From NCBI RefSeq assembly GCF_018873765.1, contig NC_057919.1, positions 65,900,984-65,964,983 of the forward strand: DNA of 64,000 nt, read 5' to 3'. Each line of letters starts with the position of its first letter. The first letter of the stretch is position 1. The DNA comes from Telopea speciosissima (lineage: Eukaryota > Streptophyta > Magnoliopsida > Proteales > Proteaceae). A program made the translations under genes and the position numbers. This document shows, piece by piece, positions 52,827 through 64,000 of the stretch. Below the pieces are notes generated by a model. The model searched no databases and was not told the DNA's origin. It worked only from the letters and a program-made list of their open reading frames with translations.

Positions 52827-53337
52827 TGTCACGCCCCCATCCCCTCACTGGCTCAGTGGAGAGCTAACCCCCTCGTGTACACAAATTTTTAGATTATGAT
52901 GCAGGTACGGAGGAGCCGGAAGCTGTGTTAGAGGAACATGGCAATGGGTGTCCTTGTGACAATTGCGCTACGGGCCGTGAGAACTCTAGGGACTTGTTCC
53001 CTTTTTTTTTATTTTAGGGCGTAGGCCCATGTAAAAACATTTTGTTATACCCTTGTTAATCATTATTAGATGGTAATGAAAAATGGATTAACTACATGTA
53101 TTTATCATCTAGGCTTTGATCATCTTGTAATTATTGATTTTATACGCTCGCTAAAACTACCGATCATTTGGAATGTAATATTTTTCTTTCCGCACTGATA
53201 TTATATTGTTTTAATATTAGTTATGATCGCGTTGGGACACGTGTCGCTGATCCTGGCGACTTAATAGGATGACAAGCGTTGTCCTAGTCACCCCTTATAA
53301 TGTATTTTATCCCGTCTATGAGGGATGGGGCGTGAGA
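52827..53337 (+). repeat. Left LTR (short form) of the 8.6-kb element
   Basis: A 511-bp copy matching the last 500 bases of the right LTR (60934-61436). Apart from its first ten bases it corresponds only to the 3' end of the right LTR, which suggests that most of an originally longer LTR is missing. Confidence 0.8.
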
Positions 53338-54093
53338 GTGGTATCGAGCAATGATGCTCGCACCGACCACGCCTCGCGGACTCTTGATTTACTCTCCACA
53401 ATTAGGTTCTAAACTAAAAATCTTCAAGAACATAAATGATTGTGTGCGACATAGGAGAAGCGATTGTGGTGAAACAAGAACTTAGAAGATAATAGGTAAC
53501 ATGGAACTTAGACTGAACCATAAGTCATAGCTACAACTATATAATTGCTTGGTTGAGCCTTAAGTAGGTCATAAATGAGTAACTATATGTTAAAATTCAT
53601 AAACAATAATGAACCAATTATAACCAAACATGATTATCAACAATGATTTAAATAAGAGAGAATTAAGCAAATACATAGAGATACATATAAGATTAATTAT
53701 AAATATTCAATTATTCTAAATCTTCTTGGGAGGCAATCATATCCTTCCCATTTCAACATTCATGATTTCATCTATTCCAACAAAGACATATGATTCTATC
53801 CCGCTCAATCAAAAGATACTTATCTAAACACCATAATTGTTCCAGATTCTCTGCCTTGGCATAACGTGTCTTTCCCCAACTCGAAATGCAAGATCTCATC
53901 TGTTCCAACTCAAAACATTTGATTCTATTCATCTCGATTAAATATACAAGTCTATCATTTCTAAAAGTCCCCATTGTTCATCCTAAGACAGAACTAGAAG
54001 AACGATCCGAGATAACTTCAATTTGTTGAGAGAAAGTGGGCTAGTCATTTACACCACCGCCACCACCACAACCAAGAAAGGTGTCGATGTCAC

Positions 54094-54636
54094 CTACCCT
54101 CTCTCGATACCCTCTAGGCGCCAAGTCTCGATTGGAGAGTTGCTTCGTGACCTCATCGAAGTCATCCACCACTCGCATTTCACCACTGATGGCCATCGAA
54201 TGTCAATACCTCCCACTTGATTAAGGTATAGGATTCCTTCTAAGTGAACAATAGGTCCTTGCTCCTCCAATGGACACGTTGATAACGCCTGCCAATCGTG
54301 CGCAATGAAGGCTATAGGAACCCCCTTGACACATGAAACAACCCGATAGTTTTGTGTGCTCAGGTTCTCGTGATCCGATTTGCATAGAAATGACGAATGA
54401 TTTTCGTAGTATGGTTCAGGAAGGTTGAGAATGTTGGTCCACCCCAATGCCTTGAATCTCCGCCCCACCATGTAAGCTTTGAGATCATCCAACACTACAT
54501 CCCGCCCTTCCACTATATTTTTGAAGCGGAAGTAGTCTTGGTAAAGCCCTTGGTCCTCTATCTTTTGAAACCATAGTGGATCTAGGACAGTTGGTGCAAC
54601 TTGTTCCACGCATGCACGCCACGTGCTTGGAGCCAT
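54094..54636 (-). other. Antisense 180-aa reading frame inside the LTR element
   Basis: The frame starts MAPSTWRACVEQVAPTV and runs opposite to the element. Its sequence (FRFKNIVEGRDVVLDD, GWTNILNLPEPYYEN, LSTQNYRVVSCVKGVPIAFI) reminds me of the plant 'putative transposon protein' family common in retroelement-rich genomes. That match is from memory and not certain. Upstream on the same strand (about 55350-55500) is a CT-rich leader followed by a GGTAAGA donor-like site, so a spliced antisense transcript is conceivable. Some plant Gypsy lineages are known to carry extra antisense frames. Confidence 0.5.
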
Positions 54637-57600
54637 TGATTGTTTTAACTCGGCTAAAAGCCAAGATTGATAGCAAATTTGTACCTTGAATGCTAAGGCC
54701 TAAGTAGATGATCAATGTAAGGTTGTGAAGTTCAAAACCTAGCCCTTGATTTTCCTTCCAAAGCAAATTAAATTTCAGCAGGATTCTTAGGCTAAAAAAA
54801 AAATATTTTTGATTTTATCCAATTGTGATCTAAGAAGTTGGGAAAAAGGGAAGGCATGGCCATTATGTGAATGACATGATAAATAATGAAGATTCATGGC
54901 CATATTATGCCTAGGACATGATATTTTATACAAAGTAGTAAGTTCAAACAAGAAGTAGACTTGTTCGATCATGGAGCATGCCTTGGGCTTCAAAAAAAAA
55001 AAAATTTCAGATTTTGTGATTGGAAGTTTGAATTTTGAGAAACAAGTAAAGTTGGCTTGTGACAACTCAAAGGATGTAAACTAAGCCCTATCTAGTAAGA
55101 CCGATTCATACATGGCAAAAGAGAAGAGGAAAATTCGAGTAGGTTTTGGTTTTTACAAAATCCAACCTAAATCCTTGAGTTAGATGCCAAGATTGTATGC
55201 AAGCCCTTGTATAGGTTGCTTATGATGAGAAAATGGTTAAGATTAGGTTGTGAGTAACCTACCAAGCAAAAGGAAACAAAAACCCCAAGTTTTATAAACT
55301 GAAATCGATTTTGGGGTTTCTCCTTGAGAGAAATCAATGGGAGAGAGAGAGATCTTACCCGAATGCGATTGGATGTTGTTGAGGAGTAATTTGGAGCACT
55401 AAAATCCACCAAGGAGTGAGGAGAGAGCAAGTATGGTCGCAGTTGGGGTTTCTCCGGAGCTTTAGAGTTGTGTTTTGAAGGAGAAAAATAAACCTCTAAG
55501 TCGTGGGTTTTAAAATTTTAATTTTTGGGCCATGCGGTTTCATCCGTGGATTCAATTTTGTGAAACCATGAGAATCCGTGAATTTCTAATAACAAAATTT
55601 GGTTCTCGTAAAAGCTCGGATTTACCGTGGTTGCAACTTACCGAAACCACACCTAAAACCGCCAAGCCGAAAGGATTTTCTTGCCCTGTCTTGATGAACC
55701 AACCTATGTTAGGCTTTTATTACCTCTATTTGATGTTTCCTCGCCTCTTGTGGCATTTCTTACCCCGGTAACTTAAGCTTTATGCTTGACAAATAAAAGT
55801 ATAGAAGTGAAATGTATACAAGATGTGGAAATGGTATTGTGACAAGAGCACATAAGGGAAATGAGACATGATAACCATAGGAAGATGTTTGGAGTGAAGA
55901 GAAATGAATAAGATCAATGCACATGTAAAATCCATGTGAGATTCCTAATGCGTGGATGTGAATAATGAGATCAATGTGAACAACATATACTTTTGGCTAT
56001 TTTACATCCCAACCAATATCAAACAAGCAAGTTATTGGATGAAAATACCTCAACAAGAGACAAGAATTATTTATTTGAGGAAGAGAGGAAAGATTCTAAG
56101 GATTTTTATCAACGATCATGTATACAAGAGAATATGCTTGAAGATAAGACAATGTGATAATTTTCTATGAGATTTTTATGGCATGTAAAAGGATTAGATT
56201 TGAACTTGAAGAGTTTCTTCAAAATATTGTGAATTGAGGACTTTACCACAACCAAAACCTGGGCATAATCCAAGTAAAATTCAACTAGACATGACAGCAT
56301 AGTGATAATCCCTAAAATATTTCCAAAGACTTGTAAATTTATAAAAGATGCAATAATCAAACAAGGATCCAACAACTTAGTGTCATCGATCAAATAGGAC
56401 TTGATTTACACCCAAAAACCCTAGTCTCAATCGATTTGGTATGGATTTGGTGTACATGGCTATGGGATTACAAGCAAAATCAAGACATGATCACAACTTG
56501 AGATGATTCATCCCAAATCTAAGAAAAGAGAAAGTAGAAATGGGAAGAAAGCCATATCTTGAACAAGTGAGAGTTAAACCTTGAGGCTTAAGATTACAAA
56601 AACCACCCGAGGAAGCTTGAACGGAAGTCCTGTAGAGCTTTTTTCCTGCGGTTATGTTCCTTTCTTTGGAGCCAAAAGTGAGTTTTAAAACTCGCGGCTC
56701 GTTATGTTAAATTTCTGCAATGAACGAACGAGCGAATCCACTTATCGTGAATCCGCTCCGCGTAAAACTTGAAATTATCATTATAAAAATCGTGCGGATC
56801 AACGAACGGATCCACACTCATGCATCCGTCCGTAAATCCGTTTGACTTAAACCCTCTCGGCCATTGAGACTTTTGAGAATTGGACAAACGAACGGATTCG
56901 CATTCCACATCAGCCCGTTAGTCCACTCTCCCTATTTTCGTGGAGGGGCCATGAATGCACCGTGAGTGCCGACGTCGCTCGTGAGTCCACCCGATTTCTT
57001 TTAGGATTTTTAGCTTGTTTTGGAGACCTTTGACTACACTTATATGTGATGATTATGTGCCTATACCCTAGATCGGACACCCCGTTGTGTGACCCATTTG
57101 TGGGAACCACCTAAGTCTAGTCAATACCTTGAATTGAAAGAGGTTAGGACTTGTACCCTGATGGGCCAGCTAATAAAAAGTAGCAGGCATTGGTAACCGC
57201 TGTGACTCCTCTCTTACATAAAGGAAGAAGAGTTACCTTTGAGGATAAAGACCTTCGATCCTATGAATTTAAAGACCCGAACCTTATGGATAGAGAAACC
57301 TAAACCTATACGGGTAGAGACCCTGAATGGGGTGCGTAGGAAAGGAAAGTAATAGACTGGTTTATTTGAGTAAGTCATGAAGGTCACGTGTATTTGGAAG
57401 TCATTCATAACACCTCAAGCTAGTGACGACTCTATTTGAACTTTACTTGGTCCATCCAAACCTTGTTTAGACTCATAGAGAAAGTCCTACACCGTGATTT
57501 GACTTTCCAAAAAAAGACTTAGTGAACCGTCCGAGAACTTCTTGTTCGGTGGATTGACCTAGATGACAGATATGTCCATAGGGATTTGAATGTAATTATT

Positions 57601-58461
57601 GAATCTATGCCTACATATTGGTGTGATAAATATATATAGATATCCCTTAGAACCCTGGACTTGTGTGACTAGAGTGATTCTCCGGTACTACAAGTATGAC
57701 TTACCTCGACCTTGCTGTGAAACTAGTTGGAGCCCCGACCTTGGTTGACCAAACCTTAGGGAAATGAATAATGAATTTAATGATCGAGTAGGTTAAATTA
57801 TTGAGACATGCTTGAAGAGTTGACTTGGACCAAAACTAGTAAAGGTTGTTGGTTCTCGAAAGAGGACTGATGTGGACTCTTTCTGTGGGATAACCGTGTA
57901 GTAGGTTTAAAGGTTGTGAAAGCTAAAACGAAGGATGTAACAAAACCTTCTCCAACGACGATATGAATGGGGTAATGGATCACCAAATGCGTTCCCTCCG
58001 TTGGGAGTGAACAATAGGAGATTCCATCAATATTCCAAATCATTCTAAAGTTGGGTTAGGTAATGAGACAACCAGATGTGAAAGCCTTGAATGTGAACCC
58101 TATGTTGGGACATGGACAAGTTAAATCCTGTAACCCAAGACTGATGCAGAGTAGTGAAGGCTAGAATGGTATCACCGACCGGAAGATTTAGGAACTCTGT
58201 TCCTTGAGACTTAACTTAGTAGTTGGAACCCTGTTTTCTAGGGTCATTGTGAACCACACCCCGGTGGTAATGTGACCCGTAAGGAAAAGAGAATTGTGGA
58301 ACCGACTTGTCGTGCCACGTAGGCACCGCCTCATCTTGACCCGACCTTTGACTTAGTTCAAGATGTGGGTGACTTGGGATGTTGTTATCCAAGAGCCCTT
58401 CTCACTTAAGACCCTAGTTGCCTCAAATTTCGGGACGAAATTTCTTGTAAGGTGGGGAGGA

Positions 58462-61436
58462 TGTTACACCCGCACTCGGATCATAATTAATTATTATTTC
58501 TTCCCGTGATGTGTGGTTATCACGCCACGTATGCCGGTGAGTCTGTTCTCACCGGTGGTCAAACCCACTACAAAATTATTGACCACAGGCGGATTTACCC
58601 GTGGAGGAAACTATTCGGGTCACGGGGACAAACCATGACAAGGAAATAGTAAGTCCTAGCACTTAAGTTTATTTATTTACCCTTTCTCTCGATGCCCTTG
58701 AAGTGCGGGTCAAGATTGGGACCGCCCGGGCTATTTTAGTTGAGTTGGGAATATTCTATTTGTGGGTCCCACTTATTTAAGGGAGCGTGTGATGGGCTTA
58801 TAATCCCATGGTGGATGGACCCATCCCCAAGTGGGTTCTTTTCTATTTGAAACCCGTGGGCATGCCCATTTAGTTAAGAGGCCCATTCAACTTAAGGGCC
58901 CATTTGACTCTATTTGACCCAAAGATGGGTTAACCCATTCCTTTACCCTAAATAAGACCATGGGTCAACCCATTAAGCCATCTTGGATCCACCCATTTAA
59001 CTCTTAACCCATTTGACATGTGAGATAAAAAAAATGGGTTTTATTCTATTTCTTACACAACCAATTGGACCCATCCCCAAGTGGGTTCTTTTTTTTTTAA
59101 AACCAATGGGTCAACCCATTTAGCTATTGACCCATTTAACTTAAAGGACCCAAGGCCCATTTTCTATAAATAAGACAAAGGGGGGAGAAGGATTCATTTT
59201 CATTTCTTCTCCCATCTAGCCTAAATCGTGGAAGAGAGAAAGAGGAGAGAAAGGAGAATGAAGAAAGAAGAAAGAAGGAAAGAAGAAAGAAGGAAGGAGA
59301 AAAGGAGGAAGAAGGGTGGAGAATCTTGGTTGGAGGTTTGAAGATCACTTCTTGGAGCCTCAACATGGAGCCTTCTACCTTGGGGTGGGTAAGCCATTCA
59401 ATCCCATCTCTTTTCTTCTATTTTGGGTTTTGGGGTTTGGGAAATGGGAGAAATTCGACCTAGGGTTCTCTTGGAACCTAAGGAATCGATGGAACCTCTA
59501 AACCTAGATTATGGTGGAGTTATTTCACTCCATTACAAGCCCTAAGCCTAAGTAATCTCTTTCCATTTAAGAAATTTAAGTTTTCTACCATATTATGTCC
59601 TAATTTAGGTTCTCTTTGTTTTCTCTTAAATCCATGGGATTACATGGACCTAATGAGGTCCGAGAACCCTAATGGACCTAGGATGAAGCTTTCTTGAAGC
59701 CTCCCTACCTTTAAACCCCTTGAAAAATGAATCCCTAGTGAGAAACCCTTCAATTTTCGCTCGCAGTATGTGGTTTTACACTCGGATTCGCTTTTAAACC
59801 ACACCGCAACCGACCTTGACTAAAACTATCCTAAGCCCCTGGTTAGCTAGGACTTACATGTGGTTTTAGACCTACAAGAAACCACCCCGAAATTACCTTC
59901 TCGAGAAGGCCCCGTGAAGGTCGGATTTACACTCGGATTCGCAAACCACATCCGCATCCGACCTTGACTAAAACCGTCCCGGGCCCCTGGTTTCCTAGGA
60001 TTTACACTCGGATTCATTTTAAACCACATCCGCATCCGACCTTGACTAAAACTGCCCGGGCCCCCGGTTTCCTAGGATTTACATGTGGTTGCAAATTTGG
60101 GCATGAAACCACACTCGCAACCACTTCACTTCAAACCTTATACTTAAATGATTAATGGGAGACCTTTTGGGGATCCGTCCCTTTACTTAATTAATCCTGT
60201 TTGCACTCTTTATTTAGGTTTAAAGTTTTCATCTTGTGACGTGTTACTTGATTTGCGCGACAACTCATAACATCGGACATAACACAAATAGTGAGTGGGT
60301 TTGGTTGTTTGGGCTTGATATTATTATTGCATTGTATATTATGTCATCATTATAAATTATTAAGCATGCTTGCGCATATTGCATACTTTTATATATGAAT
60401 GTTATGATGTTAATTGGAGATGCTTTACTTTGATGGGTCTCGTGTTTGGTGGTGCGTGAAACCCCGGATAATATATATATTTATGAAGAAATTATGTTGA
60501 ATGCCATGTTGAATCAGATACGCCGTGCCGTCGTAACCGGCACTAAACCAGATGAAAAGTTGATGCGCCGGATTACCTCTCGGGACGATAGGACTTGCAT
60601 GTAGGCGTGGCTAGGATTTTATACCCTTATGCTACGACCCTTACCAACAGGGGTTTAGGTGTTGGGTAATCGCACACCGGATTCTCGTGGAGGTGGGAGA
60701 GGCCATCATGGTAGTATTGGTTATCAAGGGTCCGCCACCGAGTGGTCTTGGAGGCTTCGATCGGCGTAGGTCCCAGGTGACAATTGAGGTTTCATTGTGG
60801 CGATAAGTTAAGTGACCCACAAGTTGTCTCCCGAGTTGTCACAAGAGCATATGCCATTGACTTAGTTGTGATGTTAGGTGGAAAATTTACTTAACATATG
60901 CATGCATCATTGGACTATGTGAATTGTGTGTTTGTGCATCCCCATCCCCTCACCGGCTCGTGGAGAGCTAACCCCTCGTGTACACAAATTTTTAGATTAT
61001 GATGCAGTGCGGAGGAGCCGAAGTCGTGTTAGAGGAACATGGCAACGGTGTCCTTGTGACAATTGCGCCTACGGGCCGTGAGAACTCTAGGGACTTGTTC
61101 CCTTTTTTTATTTTAGGCGTAGGCCCATGTAAAAACATTTATCGTTATACCCTTGTTAATCATTATTAGATGGTAATGAAAAATGGATTAACTACGTATT
61201 TATCATCTAGGCTTTGATCATCTTGTAATTATTGATTTTATACGCTCCGCAAAACTACCGATCATTTGGAATGTAATATTTTTCTTTCCGCACTCGATAT
61301 TATATTGTTTTAATATTAGTTATGATCATGCGTTGGGACACCGTGTCGTGATCCTGGCGGCTTAATAGGATGACAAGCGTTGTCCTAGTCACCCCTTATA
61401 ATGTATTTTATCCCTTGTCCGGATGGGGGCGTGACA
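58462..61436 (+). repeat. Right LTR, probably about 3 kb
   Basis: It begins TGTTACACCC directly after a purine tract and ends GCGTGACA before the target duplication. A TATA box (CTATAAATAAG, about 59163-59173) is followed by a purine-rich leader. It contains an internal duplication of GGACCCATCCCCAAGTGGGT (about 58828 and 59068). Only its last 500 bases have a partner in the left LTR. The alternative reading is a 503-bp LTR (60934-61436) preceded by unrelated sequence. Confidence 0.65.
59771..60125 (+). repeat. Tandem repeat of about 75-85 bp in the right LTR
   Basis: Units at about 59771, 59932 and 60001 share TTTACACTCGGATTC, AAACCACATCCGCATCCGAC, CTTGACTAAAAC and CCTGGTTTCCTAGGA; partial units flank them. 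The run is rich in CpG. Confidence 0.85.
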
Positions 61437-62856
61437 CAAGTACTTCCCCAACACAACTTTCTTTGATCCTCGTACAAGAGCTAAGAAAGGTTCTTGGACC
61501 TGGAGCAGTTTAACACAACTCTCCCCAGTCCTTCACAAGCTCGTGGGTAGACGTATTGGTAATGGCTGCTCAACTTCTTTCTGGTATGACAGGTGGATCC
61601 CATCCACTTCTAATCTTGCTAATCTGGTTGCAAGACCACTCTCCAAGGAATCTAAGTTACTAACTGTTAATCAATTCACCTGTGGTATGGAGTGGAACTG
61701 TAATCTCCTCACGGAATACCTCCCTCATTGTATTGTTTCTCAAATTCAATCTTTAAGACTCTCTAGTGCTGATGATCAATGGTACTGTCTCAGGCCTAAA
61801 TTTGGCCAGTTCTCCACAAAAATGGCTGTAAGGCACTTAATTTCCTGTTCTGCTGAAACTTCTGAAAATTTAGTTGGTTGGTGGAACTTTTTTTGGAGAC
61901 TCCCTATTCATCCTAAGTTTAAAGTTTTCTTTTGGCGTGTGCTCAATGCAGGAATACCTACCAAGGATATTTTATCAAAATGGAGACCGATTGACTCGAC
62001 CTATGCTTTCTGTGGAACTGGTGTTGAATCGCTATGGCACCTTTTCATTTCTTGTGATTGGGTTAAACACATATGGGCAGCTGGACCATTGGGGCTAAGG
62101 CCTGATTGTTTGGACTTTGACAACTTCACCCTTTTCTGCCGGTTCTTCTATCTTCACTTTCGTTCAACAAAATCTGTTGCAATCTGGTTCTTTAGTATTT
62201 TCATTATCACTTGTTATTTTATTTGGACATGTATAAATAAATTATTAATAGACTCTGTGCAGCTGAATCCCTCATGGATCATTCAGGTCACTGCTCACTG
62301 GATTAGAGATCTCAAATTATATGACTTTACCTGTGATTCTCTGTCTAGTTTGATGACTAATATTGTATTTCCGTTGGATCCTTCCATTTTCGCTTTACCA
62401 CGTTATGATTTCCTTATCTTAATCTGTGCAGGATTCAGTTCCCCTAGACTGACTACAGCCGGATGGGCCTTTCTCTTTTTGGTTCATGGCAAGTTTAAGT
62501 TTTTTGATGTAGGACCGTTGCTTGCAACTGATGACTTGGTCTCCTACATTTTTGCAATCCGTAAGGGTTTGGACCATGCTACCAGTATTTGGTTGTAGAT
62601 TAAGGAAATTTAGTGTGATAATCCATGGATCACTGAATCTCTTCCATCTCCAACCAAATGCAATTGGCCGGGACACATGTTCACTACGCTTCTTCACATA
62701 TCAGACTTAACTCAGAATGTATATTTTAGGTTATGTAATCGGAACTTTAGTATAGTCATAGCCAAGAACTTGGCCAGGAATGCTTGTATTAACGGACCTG
62801 TCTGTCCTTAACTTGGGTTCCTATTTCTTTTCATAAAAAAAAAAAAAACTACTCTT

Positions 62857-63507
62857 CTGAAGAAAAGGTTCCATTTTTTATTCTAATTTAATACTAATTA
62901 TTGTGTTTGTGAAGATTTTTGAATGATAAATGTGAGAAAAAAGGAGATGACAGAAGAGGTTTCCCCTCCATTTTGTTTGGTTTCACTTCGATAATCAAGG
63001 GGAAAGTAATAAAGGATTTTACCCAAACACTAGTTCTTTTCCTCTTTCCAGGAAAGCAATAAAACACTGTATAAAGGTTTCAAAATTCAGTTCACATTCC
63101 TGATTGCTATGAATGCAGTAGATCTTGATAGCTCTGACAAGTGACAACCAATATGAAAACTTGATCCAACCATCCCATCGGGTAGATATAATCTGATCAA
63201 TTGAACATTATAGATAGAAGTCCACAATCCAGATGGTCCAACCAAGGTGAGATCATCCCTCACAAATTCCATTATCAAGAAGAATTGAAGAACAAGTGTT
63301 GCTTCATAGATCATTAATTTATAGCTTAAATCTCAACTTACTGTACAGGGGAAAATAACTTCCCCTAAACTTTCCAGCCGCATTAGGCAAAATTTCTACA
63401 CATATATACACAAACCGGAATCATCAAAACGAGCTGTCAAGTGCTTCAGTCCACAATGTGACAAGGATGCAAATCTGTATCTCTGTAACAAAACTGGAAT
63501 AGGGCAC
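62857..63507. other. Intergenic stretch right of the LINE
   Basis: AT-rich sequence between the LINE target duplication and the last exon of the minus-strand gene at the right edge; its right part is probably that gene's 3' UTR. No other feature was recognised. Confidence 0.4.
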
Positions 63508-63941
63508 CTACTTATATTCTACAGGAAAGACCTCATTAGCACCTTCAGAACTTTCATGGCGTTCCATTTCACCCAGCACCTCTAGTTTCTTCTTACCGAG
63601 AATTAGACCCAGCAACCTGATCCATGAAACTGCAATGTAAAAACAATAAGGGATATACATGTCAGCAAGACCACAGAAAAATTGTAGCCCTAACGCAATG
63701 AAGAACTAAAACACAGTAAATACTCCTAAATCATGCAAAAATATTCTTATAATGTTGAGTTTTAATCAAGCAGTTCAGAAAGGAAAAAGGAGGATTAAAA
63801 ACTTACTTGGGTGACCGGGCACTGATTCCATTGGCATCACTAGTGGAAAGATTCTTATTAAATTGAATTGAAATCAATCCAACGGCTGATTCAGGAGATC
63901 CCTGGAAGCTGACAGCTGAGCTGCTTTTGGAGCATATTCCT
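63508..63941 (-). CDS. Terminal exons of an unidentified gene (continues past the right edge)
   Basis: Two minus-strand blocks have exon boundaries: 63808-63941 (TATTGCAG acceptor, GTAAGT donor) and from 63629 downward (ACATTGCAG acceptor). Two reading frames are possible. One is open through the whole upstream block (ICSKSSSAVSFQGSPESAVG) and stops soon after the junction at 63593-63595. The other gives SWIRLLGLILGKKKLEVLGE in the last block and stops at 63508-63510, but has a stop in the upstream block. I recognise neither. More of the gene lies beyond the window. Confidence 0.4.
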
Positions 63942-64000
63942 GCAATAAAAATCTTAAAACATGAAAAAGAATACCCATTCAAGACTTGAAATTTTTTTCT

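Larger units (their letters stand above)
52827..61436 (+). mobile_element. Large LTR retrotransposon derivative (Gypsy-like ends) inserted in the LINE
   Basis: The 8610-bp insertion starts TGTCACGCCC and ends GGGGGCGTGACA. CAAGT flanks it on both sides (52822-52826, 61437-61441) exactly where the LINE frame is cut. Just after the left LTR (position 53339) is TGGTATCGAGC, close to the initiator-Met tRNA primer site. A purine tract AAGGTGGGGAGGA (58449-58461) precedes TGTTACACCC, a typical Gypsy LTR start. The 5.1-kb interior shows no gag, protease, reverse transcriptase or integrase I can recognise; an antisense reading frame lies at 54094-54636. It therefore looks like a LARD-type non-autonomous element. 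It is broken: the LTRs differ greatly in length. It is younger than the LINE it split. Confidence 0.85.
51975..62844 (+). mobile_element. L1-type LINE, 5'-truncated, split by an LTR element
   Basis: The element is flanked by AAAACTACTCTT (51963-51974 and 62845-62856) and ends in poly(A) at about 62835-62848. It starts inside the ORF2 reverse transcriptase: FFADDIFIFCRANQED holds the catalytic ADD box, then LSGQEINFSKSGI and SLSFAGRAILIKFVLASTPA. After the inserted LTR element (52827-61436), ORF2 resumes at 61442 with KYFPNTTFFDP-like sequence, zf-RVT (PKFKVFFWRVLNAGIPTKDI, CGTGVESLWHLFISCDW) and a decayed RNase H-like end (stop at 62598). Own length is about 2.25 kb. At least one stop and a frame change lie in the first half, so it is dead. 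Confidence 0.88.

Overview
This is nuclear DNA from a flowering plant. The genes are intron-rich with plant-type splice signals, the protein families are plant-specific (pentatricopeptide repeat proteins, importin-alpha, the RWA acetylation protein, a PAPS3-type poly(A) polymerase), and the transposons are plant types: RTE and L1 LINEs, Au-like SINEs, MITEs, and Copia and Gypsy LTR elements. Kilobase-long introns filled with repeats suggest a mid-sized to large genome, perhaps a magnoliid or early-diverging eudicot. That lineage guess is inference only.

Left part (1-16.6 kb): two intronless PPR genes start head to head only about 140 bp apart (1177-3195 minus; 3334-4896 plus). A complete ten-exon importin-alpha gene follows (5532-16597 minus, 534 aa). 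PPR proteins usually act in mitochondria or plastids on RNA. Importin-alpha carries NLS proteins into the nucleus.

Middle (17-32 kb): an RTE LINE copy lies upstream of a damaged RWA gene. The RWA gene keeps only its first two and last two exons, with repeats where the middle should be. A cluster of small elements follows (Tourist-like and Mutator-like MITEs, a long foldback hairpin, two SINEs). Next is a seven-exon PRP43-type DEAH helicase gene (26233-31955 minus). Its splice sites and frame are preserved, but exon 2 contains two in-frame TAG codons, so it is called a probable recent pseudogene.

Right-centre (32.5-48 kb): LINE and Copia debris leads to an inverted copy of part of the poly(A) polymerase gene. 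Beyond it lies the polymerase gene itself (35084-47893 plus, ten exons, 565 aa). Its 6.3-kb intron 6 holds a structurally complete LTR element with no visible gag-pol, flanked by the 5-bp target duplication CTTAA, with a hairpin-forming motif repeated three times inside.

Right (48-64 kb): a third PPR gene (48785-50326 minus) has an RTE LINE tail about 70 bp upstream of its ATG. A nested block follows: a 5'-truncated L1-type LINE (51975-62844, 12-bp target duplication) split by an 8.6-kb LTR element (52827-61436, target duplication CAAGT). That element has no recognisable pol, one antisense ORF of 180 aa, and LTRs of very different length. The last exons of an unidentified minus-strand gene reach the right edge.

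I saw no tRNA or rRNA gene, CRISPR array or organelle-like segment. All family assignments are from sequence reading and memory; no database was searched.
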